Shown one piece after another: positions 35,405-46,440 of a stretch of DNA of 64,000 nucleotides. The notes under the pieces are model-generated. The model made no database searches. It was not told where the DNA came from and saw nothing but the letters and a program-made list of their open reading frames with translations. This DNA comes from Suillus spraguei. Lineage: Eukaryota > Basidiomycota > Agaricomycetes > Boletales > Suillaceae. Location: contig JABCPU010000010.1 in the NCBI GenBank assembly GCA_016800925.1, positions 62,001 through 126,000 on the forward strand, given 5' to 3'. The translations under genes were made by a program, and so were the position numbers. Each line of letters starts with the position of its first letter. Positions within the stretch are counted from its first letter, which is position 1.

Positions 35405-36694
35405 ATCAGAGCTTTCATCAGTGGTGAAATGGGAATAGGTGGGATGACCTTGTTATTTGTGCGACTTTATCTCTGGGCAACATAACGCGTGGAGGTAAGT
35501 AACATATAGTAGTATGGATTTGACTTAGAATCTCATTCAACAATCCTACTCTCTCAGCCACATGACATTGCTCGACTCCTCTCGTCGCACGTTCTGCTTG
35601 CCCCATCCACCGACTCATCAAACTGAAGCACGGTGTCATTGACCCATTGAACCACCTGGCACAGTCCTCATCCCAGATGCCATCCAATCGTGCAGCCCTG
35701 AGCGCCGCTGGCGTCATCCAGCTCATACTCAGGAGCGGCGTTTGGGATGACAGAAGCGATTTCATGCTTGAAATAGTCAAGGTGAATGCTATCGGTGCTA
35801 CAAAGCATCTATGCAGTAACAGTGGTAAACGTTCATTTTTGACCTGCTTCTGTTGCGGTCTAAAATAATTACCTCGTTGCAGTGGATAATGCCTGCAACT
35901 TTATACTGGAACCAGTGGATAGCCAAGACCCTCCTTCGGCAGGCCTGTCCCAGTTGCTTGCCCTTGTCAAGCGCTCCGACACGGTGGCAATCAAGAGCGA
36001 AGGCACACGAATCATCGTGAACCTTGTCAGGTCGCTCTGGACGAACGAGCGTAGAAATGAACTACTTAGCGAGGAAGAGCTACAAGCCAGACAACAGAAG
36101 CGCGTGAAAGCCATGGATGTTTTGGTCACTCCAGCGTGTGCAGAAGCTCTGGCTGCCCTTATCGGAAGAAGCGCCAAACATCTCATTCTCATCAACGAGG
36201 GCGTAGTGGCGTCAAGTCTGCTTAGCATGCATCGCGACGGAGGTGAGGGAGGCAAATTCTTGATGTTGACTAGAAATGACTAATATTTCTGCATAGGTGC
36301 ATTGATTCTGAATGCCTTGACCGTTCCACTACCAGTAGAAGTGGGGCCGTCTTCAACGGCGTCCGCCCCGGCATCTACAATAGCTTCTACCAGCAGTGAA
36401 GCGACGGACTCTCCAATCGTCCTTTCTTCGACGGGGGCATCCAATAAGATAACATCCATTCGACATGCCCTTGATCAGCTCGTCGTCTCTTTAAAGAGCG
36501 AGTCCACTCCTGCCGAGGTCCGAACGAACATATGTGCATTCTTAGGCCAGGTCAGCAAGCGTGGAACCGGAGACGGACTTCAGAGGCTGAAAGATGCCAC
36601 AAGACCAATTCTTGAAGAGTTGGTCAGCGTTCACGGACAAAGCATGCTTGGGAGTGCCGCGAAGAAGGTGTTGGATATGTGGATATCGGAGTGA
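35405..36694 (+). pseudogene. smgGDS/RAP1GDS1-like gene, broken 3' half in the left arm
   Basis: Copy of the last four exons of the gene at 42303-45054, in inverted orientation. The 5' half (residues 1 to about 430) is absent. The remaining exons carry breaks relative to the right copy: about 10 nt missing after ISGE (near 35430) and a 2-nt insertion near 35617 (ACCGACTCATC versus ACTGACATC). The last two exons (about 35881-36256 and 36297-36694) remain open and almost identical, with only a few changes (for example DATRP versus DTTRP). Confidence 0.88.
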
Positions 36695-37616
36695 ACTATG
36701 GTTGAAATATGAGCGGGAACGGCAGATCCTCATCAATGTATTTTGGCGTTTTCTAGATGGTATGAGCATACGAGCTGCGTTGTGAAGGTACGATAGAAGG
36801 AAAGAAATTGAATGTTGCAGGGCCTATGAAGTGTGAGTTGAGTTGCTGCATACGAGGTCTATCTTCGTAGCACATAAATGTGATTATGATTTTACACGGC
36901 GACTCTACAGAGTAATAGATAGAGTTTTGTGGGTTGTAATGGGAGGCACAATACAAGGCATGCATGTGCGCAGGTAAAGTCCGAAAAGCAAAACAAATAG
37001 AAATAGATAAAAAAAAATACAATTCGAGAATCTTATATTTTTGCATAGCATTCAAGGCTGTGTCAGAATTCGAAGGGGAATGCTTATTGAAGTGTTGTGT
37101 TCAGGAGGTACGAGTTGCGGGTAGTAAGACGATAGCTTTCGTGCGAGAACGTTCAAGTTTGAAATGATGAATGAATTAGACACTGATCTATGAGAATACA
37201 CGAGCCATATATACGGAATGATCCTGAGTGGCTCTAAGATGCCAATATCGGAGGTGTTATCGAAGTAAAGGTATAAGGATGAGAAAGAGGACAAAGGCGC
37301 GCGGTCTAAAATAAGGAAAGGTGAAGGAAACGAGAAGGGGACAAAACAGTGCGTATTATGTGAGATTTCTGAGAACGATTGAGGTAACTTATGCAAGCGA
37401 GCGTCCAGCGCCGAAGCCATAGGCTTCCTTACAGCATGTGGGGCATGTGGGATGATGATGACAAGACCCGTCACTAAAAGCTCTTGGTTCGGCTCTTGGT
37501 CCGGTTTCTGGTCCGGTTTCTGGTTCGGCCTGGGGATGGAAGAGCGATTTGTTTAACTGATCGATGGCAGAGAATCATAAAGCTGTCATATTTTCATTCA
37601 GAAGGCAAGGACGTAC

Positions 37617-38037
37617 CGGCGCCTGTCGAGTGAGGTGACGCTATGTTGATCACGACATAATCGCCAAACGTGTTCCCATTGAACACCACACCTTCGCGAC
37701 TGTACTCGACTGGAGCCAGCTGTCTCATTAACGAACGCTGTAAGGGGGTGGGCTCTGCAGGTTGAGCAGCGACGTGTTCTAGCTTGGTTACGGCTTACTC
37801 AAACCGTGAGTGTGAATGGCAAGTTGAATACGTGAAGAACTCACTGGAGCCATAACTGTTGCTCGAATGTATGCTGATGGTTACACCCTCGGCAATGTAA
37901 TTCTGTTGTATGACTATGCTAGGACGGTTGTTTGCGTCTGAGGGCTGGCCTAGTCCAAGCTTGTCATCGTGACCGGACGGTGAACCTGGTGTTGCATTGG
38001 CACCTCGCGACGGAGGGAGATATGACTTTGTTTCCAT
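37617..38037 (-). pseudogene. Small unknown gene, left-arm copy with premature stop
   Basis: Exons 37845..38037 and 37617..37778 match the right-arm gene at 41370-41992 (METKS... start, same intron phases and exon lengths of 193 and 162 nt), but the protein differs at about one residue in five. The third exon would begin A-L-stop, because a CGA codon in the right copy is TGA here (near 37582), removing the last third. The product is unknown and no domain was recognised. Confidence 0.55.
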
Positions 38038-38707
38038 GTTGAAGACGAGACAAGATGAGACAGAGCGCTTGAAGACGAGACAGAACGTTTGAAACCGAGC
38101 TGGGTGATGGTATAAGATTAACGATGGGATGAGGTTTTTATCTTATTTGCGATTGGACTACTGTATGATCATGATACATCTCATCGAGTCCGCGCATACA
38201 TCGTGTAGTCGTGCGAAGTCTCCACTAACACATGTTGAACAAGTTGTTAATGCTGACCCAAAACACACAGAAGAAAATTGAACCTTAGTCTCCAAGCGCC
38301 CAACGTCACCGCATCAAGAACGCACAAGGCCCGGAATAAGCATGAGGAGACTGCAACTGATATGCGTGCCCATGCCAGCGGAGTCCCCACGACTTCCTGA
38401 ATGCGTGTATTATGGGCGGATTTACGAAGGAGACGCACCTAAGTGGTCATTGAGAGCCTCTCGGTCTGCATACCTCAAGTACAAGTTACGATAATATACT
38501 CGTTCGTACACAAGCGCCTCACGACAGCTTGCTCTCAGATCGACGAGCCTATGTGTGAATCGCTGAACTGCGTCTTCACGGTCACTGTGACAAGAGTGTC
38601 ACCCAACGATAAGGGTAGTCTTCGAAGATGCGGTCGCCCGATGATGTCATGCGTCTCACGACGTTCTCGTAAGTCGACAAAGGTGTTCCCCACGAGGTCC
38701 CCGCCAG

Positions 38708-38910
38708 TTAACGCGGAAAAGGTGTGTTCACCATGAGGTTTTCATGAATCAACACGGAGAGGGTGTTCACCATGAGGTTTTCATGAATTAACACGGGGAG
38801 GGCATTCCCCACGAGGTTCCTGTGAGTTAATACGAAAAAGGTGTTCAGCATGAGGTTCCCATGAGTCAAAGCGGAGAGGGCGTTCAGCACGAGGTTCTCG
38901 TTGGTCGGAG
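38708..38910. repeat. 42-bp minisatellite, left arm
   Basis: About five degenerate units of 42 bp built on GGTGTTCACCATGAGGTTTT. Because 42 is divisible by 3, one frame on the minus strand stays open and reads a 14-residue repeat (like LMVNTLSVLIHEN). The mirror copy is at 40583-40785. Whether it is translated is unknown. Confidence 0.75.
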
Positions 38911-39068
38911 CTCAGCATGACGAGAATCTGCACCGCGAGGAGTTGCATGGACCATGCACGTTACTGGGAGGGTCCACCACGGAATGTGTAAGATGCCGAG
39001 GTGAGAAGTCTTGTCCATCGGGTTCAGATAGTGGTCCCAGACGTGCCGACAGGTCTGGTCGTAACATA

Positions 39069-39572
39069 CTAAGTGTTTAAGGAGAAGGCTCTAGAGAACA
39101 TGCCTTGATTTGACCTAGGCAAAGGATCTGCAACACCTGGCAGCAACCCCTTCGCCCACGGATTGTAGAGTCTGCCCGTCAGAGTGTGTGACGTGCTCAG
39201 ATAATCAGGTATCGTAGTAGAGCAACTCTGGTCGCACATGGTGAGCGTTTCGAGGAAAAGTTGCGCATATAGCGAACTGACCATGGGCCCTTTGACATCA
39301 TTTCCATTTCGTGGTCCAGATAGATGGTAGATTCCGGTGCGCCATGAAGGACCGATAGTGACAGCGATGAGCTCTAGTGTAGAAAATCACTACGAAAGAT
39401 CAGATATGTAACGAGCGAAACTGTAAGAGACGTTAATTGCCATGGTACAAGTACTGTATTGCAGTGTGAGAGGAGGGTTCACTGTCAGTGGCAATATTTT
39501 CATCCTTTGAAGCAAGGTATCGGGGAATTGTAGTGGTAGGCGGTAGTATGACCAGTTCTTTTCTACCTCCAT
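39069..39572 (-). CDS. Putative small protein, inner left arm
   Basis: Mirror image of 39921-40424 with an identical predicted product: exons 39455..39572 and 39069..39373 (140 residues) if a GTACTT donor and CTAG acceptor are used. No family was recognised. It is weakly supported: the splice join is in phase and the second exon is open for over 100 codons, but the two copies are too similar to show selection. Confidence 0.3.
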
Positions 39573-39588
39573 GACTCTATTTTGAATT

Positions 39589-39904
39589 CAGGCGTAAAGT
39601 GGGCAGCAATTTCGGAAGGTATTAATTAGAGAAGCGTGTGCATGCATGCACATATATTAAATCAGGCGTAAAGCCGGCACCTGGCGTAAACCGGCACAGG
39701 CGTAAAGTCGGCAACAAAGTCACGAAATTGCCGACTTTGTTGCCGACTTTACGCCTGTGCCGGTTTACGCCAGGTGCCGGCTATTAATTAGAGAAGCATG
39801 TGCATGCACTTAATATATGTGCATGCATGCACTTAATATATGTGCATGCATGCACACGCTTCTCTAATTAATACCTTCCGAAATTGCCGCCCACTTTACA
39901 CCTG
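39589..39904. mobile_element. 316-bp fold-back element at the palindrome centre
   Basis: Both ends read CAGGCGTAAAGTGGGC (left) and its inverted equivalent (right), with inverted homology of about 65 bp including TTAATTAGAGAAGCGTGTGC. Inside, 39674-39721 and 39733-39780 form a perfect 48-bp stem with an 11-nt loop. The motif GGCGTAAAG.CGGCA occurs four times on the left half. The right half also holds extra copies of ATATGTGCATGCATGCAC. There is no ORF. The outer ends are symmetric with the arms, so the element sits exactly at the axis. Confidence 0.75.
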
Positions 39905-39920
39905 AATTCAAAATAGAGTC

Positions 39921-40424
39921 ATGGAGGTAGAAAAGAACTGGTCATACTACCGCCTACCACTACAATTCCCCGATACCTTGCTTCAAAGGATGAAAATATT
40001 GCCACTGACAGTGAACCCTCCTCTCACACTGCAATACAGTACTTGTACCATGGCAATTAACGTTTCTTACAGTTTCGCTCGTTACATATCTGATCTTTCG
40101 TAGTGATTTTCTACACTAGAGCTCATCGCTGTCACTATCGGTCCTTCATGGCGCACCGGAATCTACCATCTATCTGGACCACGAAATGGAAATGATGTCA
40201 AAGGGCCCATGGTCAGTTCGCTATATGCGCAACTTTTCCTCGAAACGCTCACCATGTGCGACCAGAGTTGCTCTACTACGATACCTGATTATCTGAGCAC
40301 GTCACACACTCTGACGGGCAGACTCTACAATCCGTGGGCGAAGGGGTTGCTGCCAGGTGTTGCAGATCCTTTGCCTAGGTCAAATCAAGGCATGTTCTCT
40401 AGAGCCTTCTCCTTAAACACTTAG
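39921..40424 (+). CDS. Putative small protein, inner right arm
   Basis: Exons 39921..40038 and 40120..40424 (140 residues), the mirror of 39069-39572. The first residues are MEVEKNWSYYRLPLQFP and the last are GMFSRAFSLNT. No signal peptide, membrane segment or known domain is seen. It may be a gene carried by the repeat or a chance ORF. Confidence 0.3.
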
Positions 40425-40582
40425 TATGTTACGACCAGACCTGTCGGCACGTCTGGGACCACTATCTGAACCCGATGGACAAGACTTCTCACCTCGGCAT
40501 CTTACACATTCCGTGGTGGACCCTCCCAGTAACGTGCATGGTCCATGCAACTCCTCGCGGTGCAGATTCTCGTCATGCTGAG

Positions 40583-40785
40583 CTCCGACCAACGAGAACC
40601 TCGTGCTGAACGCCCTCTCCGCTTTGACTCATGGGAACCTCATGCTGAACACCTTTTTCGTATTAACTCACAGGAACCTCGTGGGGAATGCCCTCCCCGT
40701 GTTAATTCATGAAAACCTCATGGTGAACACCCTCTCCGTGTTGATTCATGAAAACCTCATGGTGAACACACCTTTTCCGCGTTAA
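40583..40785. repeat. 42-bp minisatellite, right arm
   Basis: Inverted copy of 38708-38910, with the same unit order. On the plus strand the open frame reads successive 14-residue units. Confidence 0.75.
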
Positions 40786-41369
40786 CTGGCGGGGACCTCG
40801 TGGGGAACACCTTTGTCGACTTACGAGAACGTCGTGAGACGCATGACATCATCGGGCGACCGCATCTTCGAAGACTACCCTTATCGTTGGGTGACACTCT
40901 TGTCACAGTGACCGTGAAGACGCAGTTCAGCGATTCACACATAGGCTCCTCACTGTGAAAACAAGCTATCGTGAGATGCTTGTGTACGAACGACTATATC
41001 ATCGTAACTCGTACTCGAGGTATGCAGACCGAGAGGCTCTTAACTTAGGTGCGCCTCCTTCGTAAATCCGCCCAGAATACACGCATATCAGTTGCAGTCT
41101 CTTCCGGGCCTTGTGCGTTCTTGATGCGGTGACATTGGGCGCTTGGACACTAAGGTTTAATTTTCTTCTGTGTTTTAGGTCAGCATTAACAACTTGTGTT
41201 AGTGGAGACTTCGCACGACCACACGATGTATGCGCGGACTCGAAGACGCGTTTTAGATGTATTATGATCATACAGTAGTCCAATCGCAAATAAGATAAAA
41301 ACCTCATCCCATCGCCAATAGTTATACCACCACCAAGCTCACTTTCGAACCTTCTGTCGCATCTTCAAT

Positions 41370-41992
41370 ATGGAAACCAAGTCATGTCTCCCTCCGTCGC
41401 AAGGTGCTAATGCAACACCGGGTTCACCGCCCGGTCAGGACGACAAGCCCGAACCAGGTCGACCCTCAGACAGAAACAACCTCCCTGGCATAGTCATGCA
41501 ACAGAATTACATTGCTGAGGGTGTAACCATCAATATACATTCGAGCAACAGTTACGGCTCCAGTGAGTTCTTCACGTATTCCGACTTGTCACTCACACTC
41601 ACGGTTTGAGTAAGCCGTAACCAAGTTAGAACATGTCGCCGCCCAGCCGGCAGAGCCCACGTCCTTACAGCGTCCGTTAACTAGACAGCTGGCTCCAGTC
41701 GAGTACAGTCGCGAAGGTGTGGTGTTCAACGGGAACACATTTGGCGAGTACGTGGTGATCAATATAGCATCGCCCTACTCGACAGGCGCTGGTACGTTCT
41801 TTTCTTCTGAATGAAAATACAAGAGCTTTACGATTCTCTGCCATCGATCAGTCAAACAGACCGCTCTTCCATCCTCAGCCCGAACCAGAAACCGACACAG
41901 AAACCGGACCAAGAGCCGAGCCAACAACTTTTAGTGACGGGTCTTATCGTCATCATCCCACATGCTATGCTTTTTGCACGCTTTGCTTTTAG
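41370..41992 (+). CDS. Small unknown protein, right-arm copy
   Basis: Exons 41370..41562, 41630..41791 and 41826..41992 give 173 residues. The first third is Pro/Gly/Ser-rich (ANATPGSPPGQDD), followed by two similar beta-rich segments (NYIAEGVTINIHSSNSYGS and GVVFNGNTFGEYVVINIAS) that look like a degenerate internal repeat. The tail is acidic then Cys/His-rich (YRHHPTCYAFCTLCF). No known domain. The left-arm copy is truncated by a stop. The third exon is the least certain, because an alternative frame there is also open. Confidence 0.45.
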
Positions 41993-42302
41993 GACTTTAT
42001 ATGTTTGAACTCTTCCGCACGTCTCATCACATGCATCCCTCGTATTATGCCTCCCATTACATCTCGCAAAACTCTATCTATTACTCTGTAGAGTCGCCGT
42101 GTAAAATCACAATGACAATTATGTGCTACGAAGATAACCTTGCATGCAGCAACTCAACCCACACTTCATAGACCCTGTGACATTCGATTTCTTTCCTTCT
42201 ATCGTACCTTCACAACGCAGCTCGTCTGCTCATACCATCTAGAAAACACGCAAAAATACATCGATAAGCATCTGCCGTTCCCGCTCATATTTCAAGAATA
42301 GT

Positions 42303-45054
42303 TCACTCCGATATCCACATATCCAACACCTTCTTCGCGGCACTCCCAAGCATGCTTTGTCCGTGAACGCTGACCAACTCTTCAAGAATTGGTCTTGTAG
42401 TGTCTTTCAGCCTCTGAAGTCCGTCTCCGGTTCCACGCTTGCTGACCTGGCCTAAGAATGCACATATGTTCGTTCGGACCTCGGCAGGAGTGGACTCGCT
42501 CTTTAAAGAGACGACGAGCTGATCAAGGGCATGTCGAATGGATGTTATCTTATTGGATGCCCCCGTCGAAGAAAGGACGATTGGAGAGTCCGTCGCTTCA
42601 CTGCTGGTAGAAGCTATTGTAGACGCCGGGGCGGACGCCGTTGAAGACGGCCCCACTTCTACTGGTAGTGGAACGGTCAAGGCATTCAGAATCAATGCAC
42701 CTATGCAGAAATATTAGTCATTTCTAGTCAACATCAAGAATTTGCCTCCCTCACCTCCGTCGCGATGCATGCTAAGCAAACTTGACGCCACTACGCCCTC
42801 ATTGATGAGGATGAGATGTTTGGCGCTTCTTCCGATAAGGGCAGCCAGAGCTTCTGCGCACGCTGGAGTGACCAAAACATCCATGGCTTTCACGCGTTTC
42901 TGTTGTCTGGCCTGTAGCTCCTCCTCGCTAAGTAGTTCATCTCTACGCTCGTTCGTCCAGAGCGACCTGACAAGGTTCACGATGATTCGTGTGCCTTCGC
43001 TCTTGATTGCCACCGTGTCGGAGCGCTTGACAAGGGCAAGCAACTGCGACAGACCCGTCGAAGGAGGGTCTTGGCTATCCACTGGTTCCAGTATAAAGTT
43101 GCAGGCATTATCCACTGCAACGAGGTAATTATTTTAGACCGCAACAGAAGCAGGTCAAAAATGAACGCTTACCACTGTTACTGCATAGATGCTTTATAGC
43201 ACCGATAGCATTCACCTGGACTATTTCAAGCATGAAATCGCTTCTGTCATCCCAAACGCCGCTCCTGAGTATGAGCTGGATGACGCCAGCGGCGCTCAGG
43301 GCTGCACGATTGGATGGCATCTGGGATGAGGATTGTGCCAGGTGCTTCAATAGGCCAATGACACCGTGCTTCAGTTTGATGTCAGTGGATGGAGCGAGAA
43401 GAACATCCGAAGAGAGGAGTCGAGCAATGTCATGTGGCTGAGAGAGTAGGATTGTTGAATGAGATTCTAAGCCAATGTCAGTTGATCATCCATATTACTA
43501 TGTGTTACTTACCTCCACGTGTTATGTTGCCCAGAGATAAAGTCGCACAAATAACAAGGTCATCCCTCCCATTCCCATTTCCAGAGGTCTCACCACTGAC
43601 GAAAGCTCTGATCCAGTCAACCATTCGTGACACAAACTCTCCTCCTGGTTGCGTATCGTCTGAGTCGTCCCACAGTAAATCGAGATTCCTGTCATCTCCA
43701 GAGACTTCTACGACAGCCTTGATTACAGCAGCCTTGCAATCATCAAAAGCCTTCTCTTTCTTACTGACGTCCCCGCCGTCGAGACCATTCTCAGACTGGA
43801 CATACCACAATGGAGGATATTTCCCCTTCTCGACAAAATCAAGCATCGCGGAAAAACAGGGAATATTGTGATGTTCTGCGGGAAATGTAAAGCCGCGTGC
43901 CAGCGAAAGACGCACGTCTGCCACGTCAAGCGCTGAGGACTCGAGGTGAGAGCATGACTCTGAGAGAAGGTCGAAATCTGTGTTGAGGAGAGTTGTCCGT
44001 AGTTGAGAAGATTGCGCAAAGTGAGAGGGAGGGGGCGCAGCTAAGAGTGGTGGCGTGAAGGCGATGAGTGATTGGACGAGATGTGGTAACACTTCTTGGG
44101 AGAATAGAGGGTGTACTAGTAAAATAATCATAAGAATAGCCAAGAAATGACATCAGGAAATAATTGTACCATCATCTTGAAGTTCTGATATTAACCTTCC
44201 TGCCCAACTCGACAGTCCGGCCCTTATGCTCCAAGATTCGGCGATACGGTCAAAAGTAATGTCAGATGGAGATATGTCGGGAAGATGAAAGCTAGAGGTG
44301 GTTCTCATCCATGCTGCAGGAGGGTAGAGGGCTGTAGATAATCGGAAAATTGTCTTCGCAACCTCTAGCGATATGAGACGATTTCTCACTGGTTCTTGAG
44401 AACAAGTCAATATCTGTCCGTGATTATTTTAGGAATGCAACATACCATATGTCAATGTAGCATTCAGCAAGACTCCGACAGCAGTCTTCACAACCTGTAA
44501 GTGTGCGATAGACATAGGAAACGGATCCATCTGAGGTTCCTCAGGAATAGTGTCTGTGTAGCCTTCAAGCAAGGATACGACGGCCTGCGGGAAACCTGCC
44601 TCGAGCAGGTGCCCCCGGTTCTGGTCTTAACATGGCTTTAGCACACTGTCACGAGAAGAAGTGGAAACGAAGCTCACCATGCTCCACGCAAAGGTTCGCG
44701 CCAACACGAAGAATCTCAAAGACAGGTGCTGTACGGCTAGCACCCGGGATAAGTGTACCGTTCAACGCGCTGCTGAGTAACGTAGTGAGATTCTGAGGCA
44801 ACAAGGTTTTTCCCAACATCGTGTGATTATCGTCTATCAGCGGAGTCAACACATCAATTTCCCCTGAGCCACGCTGTAAATATGACACTCTCACCAGGAC
44901 CATCTCGAATACGAAGCCCGTTTGCTAGTTGCTGCGCGGTCAACTCGACTTCTTTCCATGTTTCTTCGATGTCATTAACAGGAAGTTGGGCTACAAGATC
45001 ACCCAACTTCCGAGCGCACTGAGCGCAAGTCAGGGACATCGGAGGAGTGTCCAT
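42303..45054 (-). CDS. smgGDS/RAP1GDS1-like armadillo protein (small-GTPase chaperone)
   Basis: Eight exons, 44895..45054, 44678..44863, 44446..44625, 44170..44394, 43513..44115, 43173..43466, 42755..43114 and 42303..42700, give 801 residues. smgGDS proteins bind and chaperone Rho/Ras-family GTPases. The fungal relatives share ARM helices and segments seen here: LRIRDGPGEIDVLTPL, NRGHLLEAGFPQAVVSLLEG, LSLGNITRG, IKLKHGVIGLLKHLAQSS, NAIGAIKHLCSNS, EGTRIIVNLVRSLW and VVASSLLSMHRDG. All junctions are in phase and there are no stops. The exon beginning at 43466 uses the TTAG at 43467-43468. The 3' half lies within the palindrome, so the broken left-arm copy could convert or recombine with it. Confidence 0.85.
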
Positions 45055-45797
45055 ACGTCTGATTATAAATGACAGAAGTGGTGTGGTATATCGCGTGTTG
45101 TCGGCTTGATATAATGAGGGGATTTAAAGTTTCTGACTGCAGGTAAAATCGCCTGCTCACGTAGAAAGCTGATAGAGTGGACCGAGGGAAATCGGTTAAG
45201 GACCATATGTTGAAAGATCGAGTGTGGCAGTGCACCTGCAAGTCAGTAATTAGCACTACCCACTACAGGATTTTCATGTTCCATCGAATTCTGATTCAAC
45301 GTCCGCGTCAGCTGTGATGGTTATTCTGCCTAGGCCCTATTTCTTATTCGATCCTATGTGCTTCGTTCGTGTGATAATGTTGCATCTGTGTTGCTCAAGT
45401 GTAGACTCCCTGTTGACTCGTACTACGTGGTTTGCGAGCCCAAAAGTAACAAACAGCCACTGCCTTGACTTCTTTGTTTATGATTCAAACGTGCTGTGCC
45501 AGCTTCGACCTGCCATCAAAGAAGAATTACCGGCAAAAAGCCCTCTTTCGATCATCGTGAATATCGTTCATGTCGCATCATAATCGCGGTTACTGAACTT
45601 CGATTCTGTCCTGTATGCTAGCACTGCAGCATGTGGGGCTTATTTGCAACAGCCATTGCTGCCACAGTGTACGCATGCTTTCTGGCGATGCTGCCCTTTC
45701 TACCCGTTAACTTGTTGCGGTTCTAGTCGCCCGCTGCGCTGATTACTGATACTATCATCAAGACTCATCTTCACTTCGGATTCAAGCTATCTTTTCA
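45055..45797. other. Intergenic, no gene recognised
   Basis: About 740 bp upstream of the smgGDS-like gene. ORFs here are short and on both strands. Nothing was supported. Confidence 0.4.
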
Positions 45798-46440
45798 ATG
45801 CCACCAAAATCGGCTGAGTTTCACAAAGAGAAGGCAATAAAGAAGGAATTCTCTATCCCTTCACAAGGCCATCAACCATCCCTGTCACAGCCGTCTCAGT
45901 TACAGCAATCCCTCCGTAGATCCGTTACTCCCCGCGCACAGCCTACTCCACCTACTGTGATACAGATGACAGTTCCAAGTTTGAACTGTCAAACGACGTT
46001 TCTGAATTCAAGCCTATGTCCTCTGCTATCAAAGTATGGAAGCACGATGTTATGAAGTTTGATTCGAGAAAGATTGAGACATACATCGACCCGGGATAAG
46101 GGATAAGCCGATAAATTCGGACAGGAAGAAGTTGAGAAGGGAGGAGTCTCATCCATCCTTCCAGAAGCCTGCGGGACCTATGCTGGGGCCTGACGGGATT
46201 GGTGCAGATGGAAACATCATTATGGTTGATGCGAATGGCCGGCTGATAGCGAAGGACGGTTGTGAGGCTCGGTCGAAGGACAAGAAAACAGCAAGTATTC
46301 TTGGTGTCTCAGTAAACTATCAACTACGACGTGAGGAGCGCTACCCCTGGGTGATAGAAGGCGCAAAACAGAACGAGATTCAAAAGAATAGGGATCCGAA
46401 AGCTACAGGACCGTCAGCAACGTTAGGGATGTGTAAGGCG
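45798..46440 (+). pseudogene. TFIIF alpha subunit (Tfg1/RAP74) fragment
   Basis: Conserved blocks of the fungal TFIIF large subunit appear in the right order but in different frames. These are a Ser/Pro/Gln-rich start (45798), then SEFKPMSSAIKVWKHDVMKF (about 46008-46067), RDKPINSDRKKLRREE (about 46095-46142), AGPMLGPDGIGADGNIIMVD (about 46172-46231), SKDKK and LRREERYPWVIE (about 46323-46358). Stops or frame changes fall between blocks: a TAA after the KIETYIDPG stretch linked to a duplicated GGGATAA, and a frame shift with TAA around the QVFLVS segment (near 46310). The C-terminal half is missing. TFIIF is essential, so an intact gene must lie elsewhere in the genome. Confidence 0.85.

Larger units (their letters stand above)
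35405..39721 (+). repeat. Giant palindrome, left arm
   Basis: Reverse complement of 39733-43612. It starts at ATCAGAGCTTTC (35405), pairing with the end near 43612, and runs to the 11-nt loop at 39722-39732. From 38708 to 39589 the two arms pair with no net length change (coordinates sum to 79493) and look essentially identical. The middle (about 37.5-38.6 kb) is clearly diverged with indels. The outer part (35.6-36.7 kb) is about 99 percent identical. The left arm is longer because it has roughly 400-500 bp extra around 36990-37430. Confidence 0.9.
39733..43612 (-). repeat. Giant palindrome, right arm
   Basis: Inverted copy of 35405-39721. Unlike the left arm, it continues without a break into an intact gene (smgGDS-like), so the right side is likely the donor and the left arm the derived copy. 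Confidence 0.9.

Noticed and set aside
42742..43441. Plus-strand ORFs of 128 and 69 codons in the right palindrome arm, with mirror copies in the left arm
   Set aside because: Antisense to the smgGDS-like exons.
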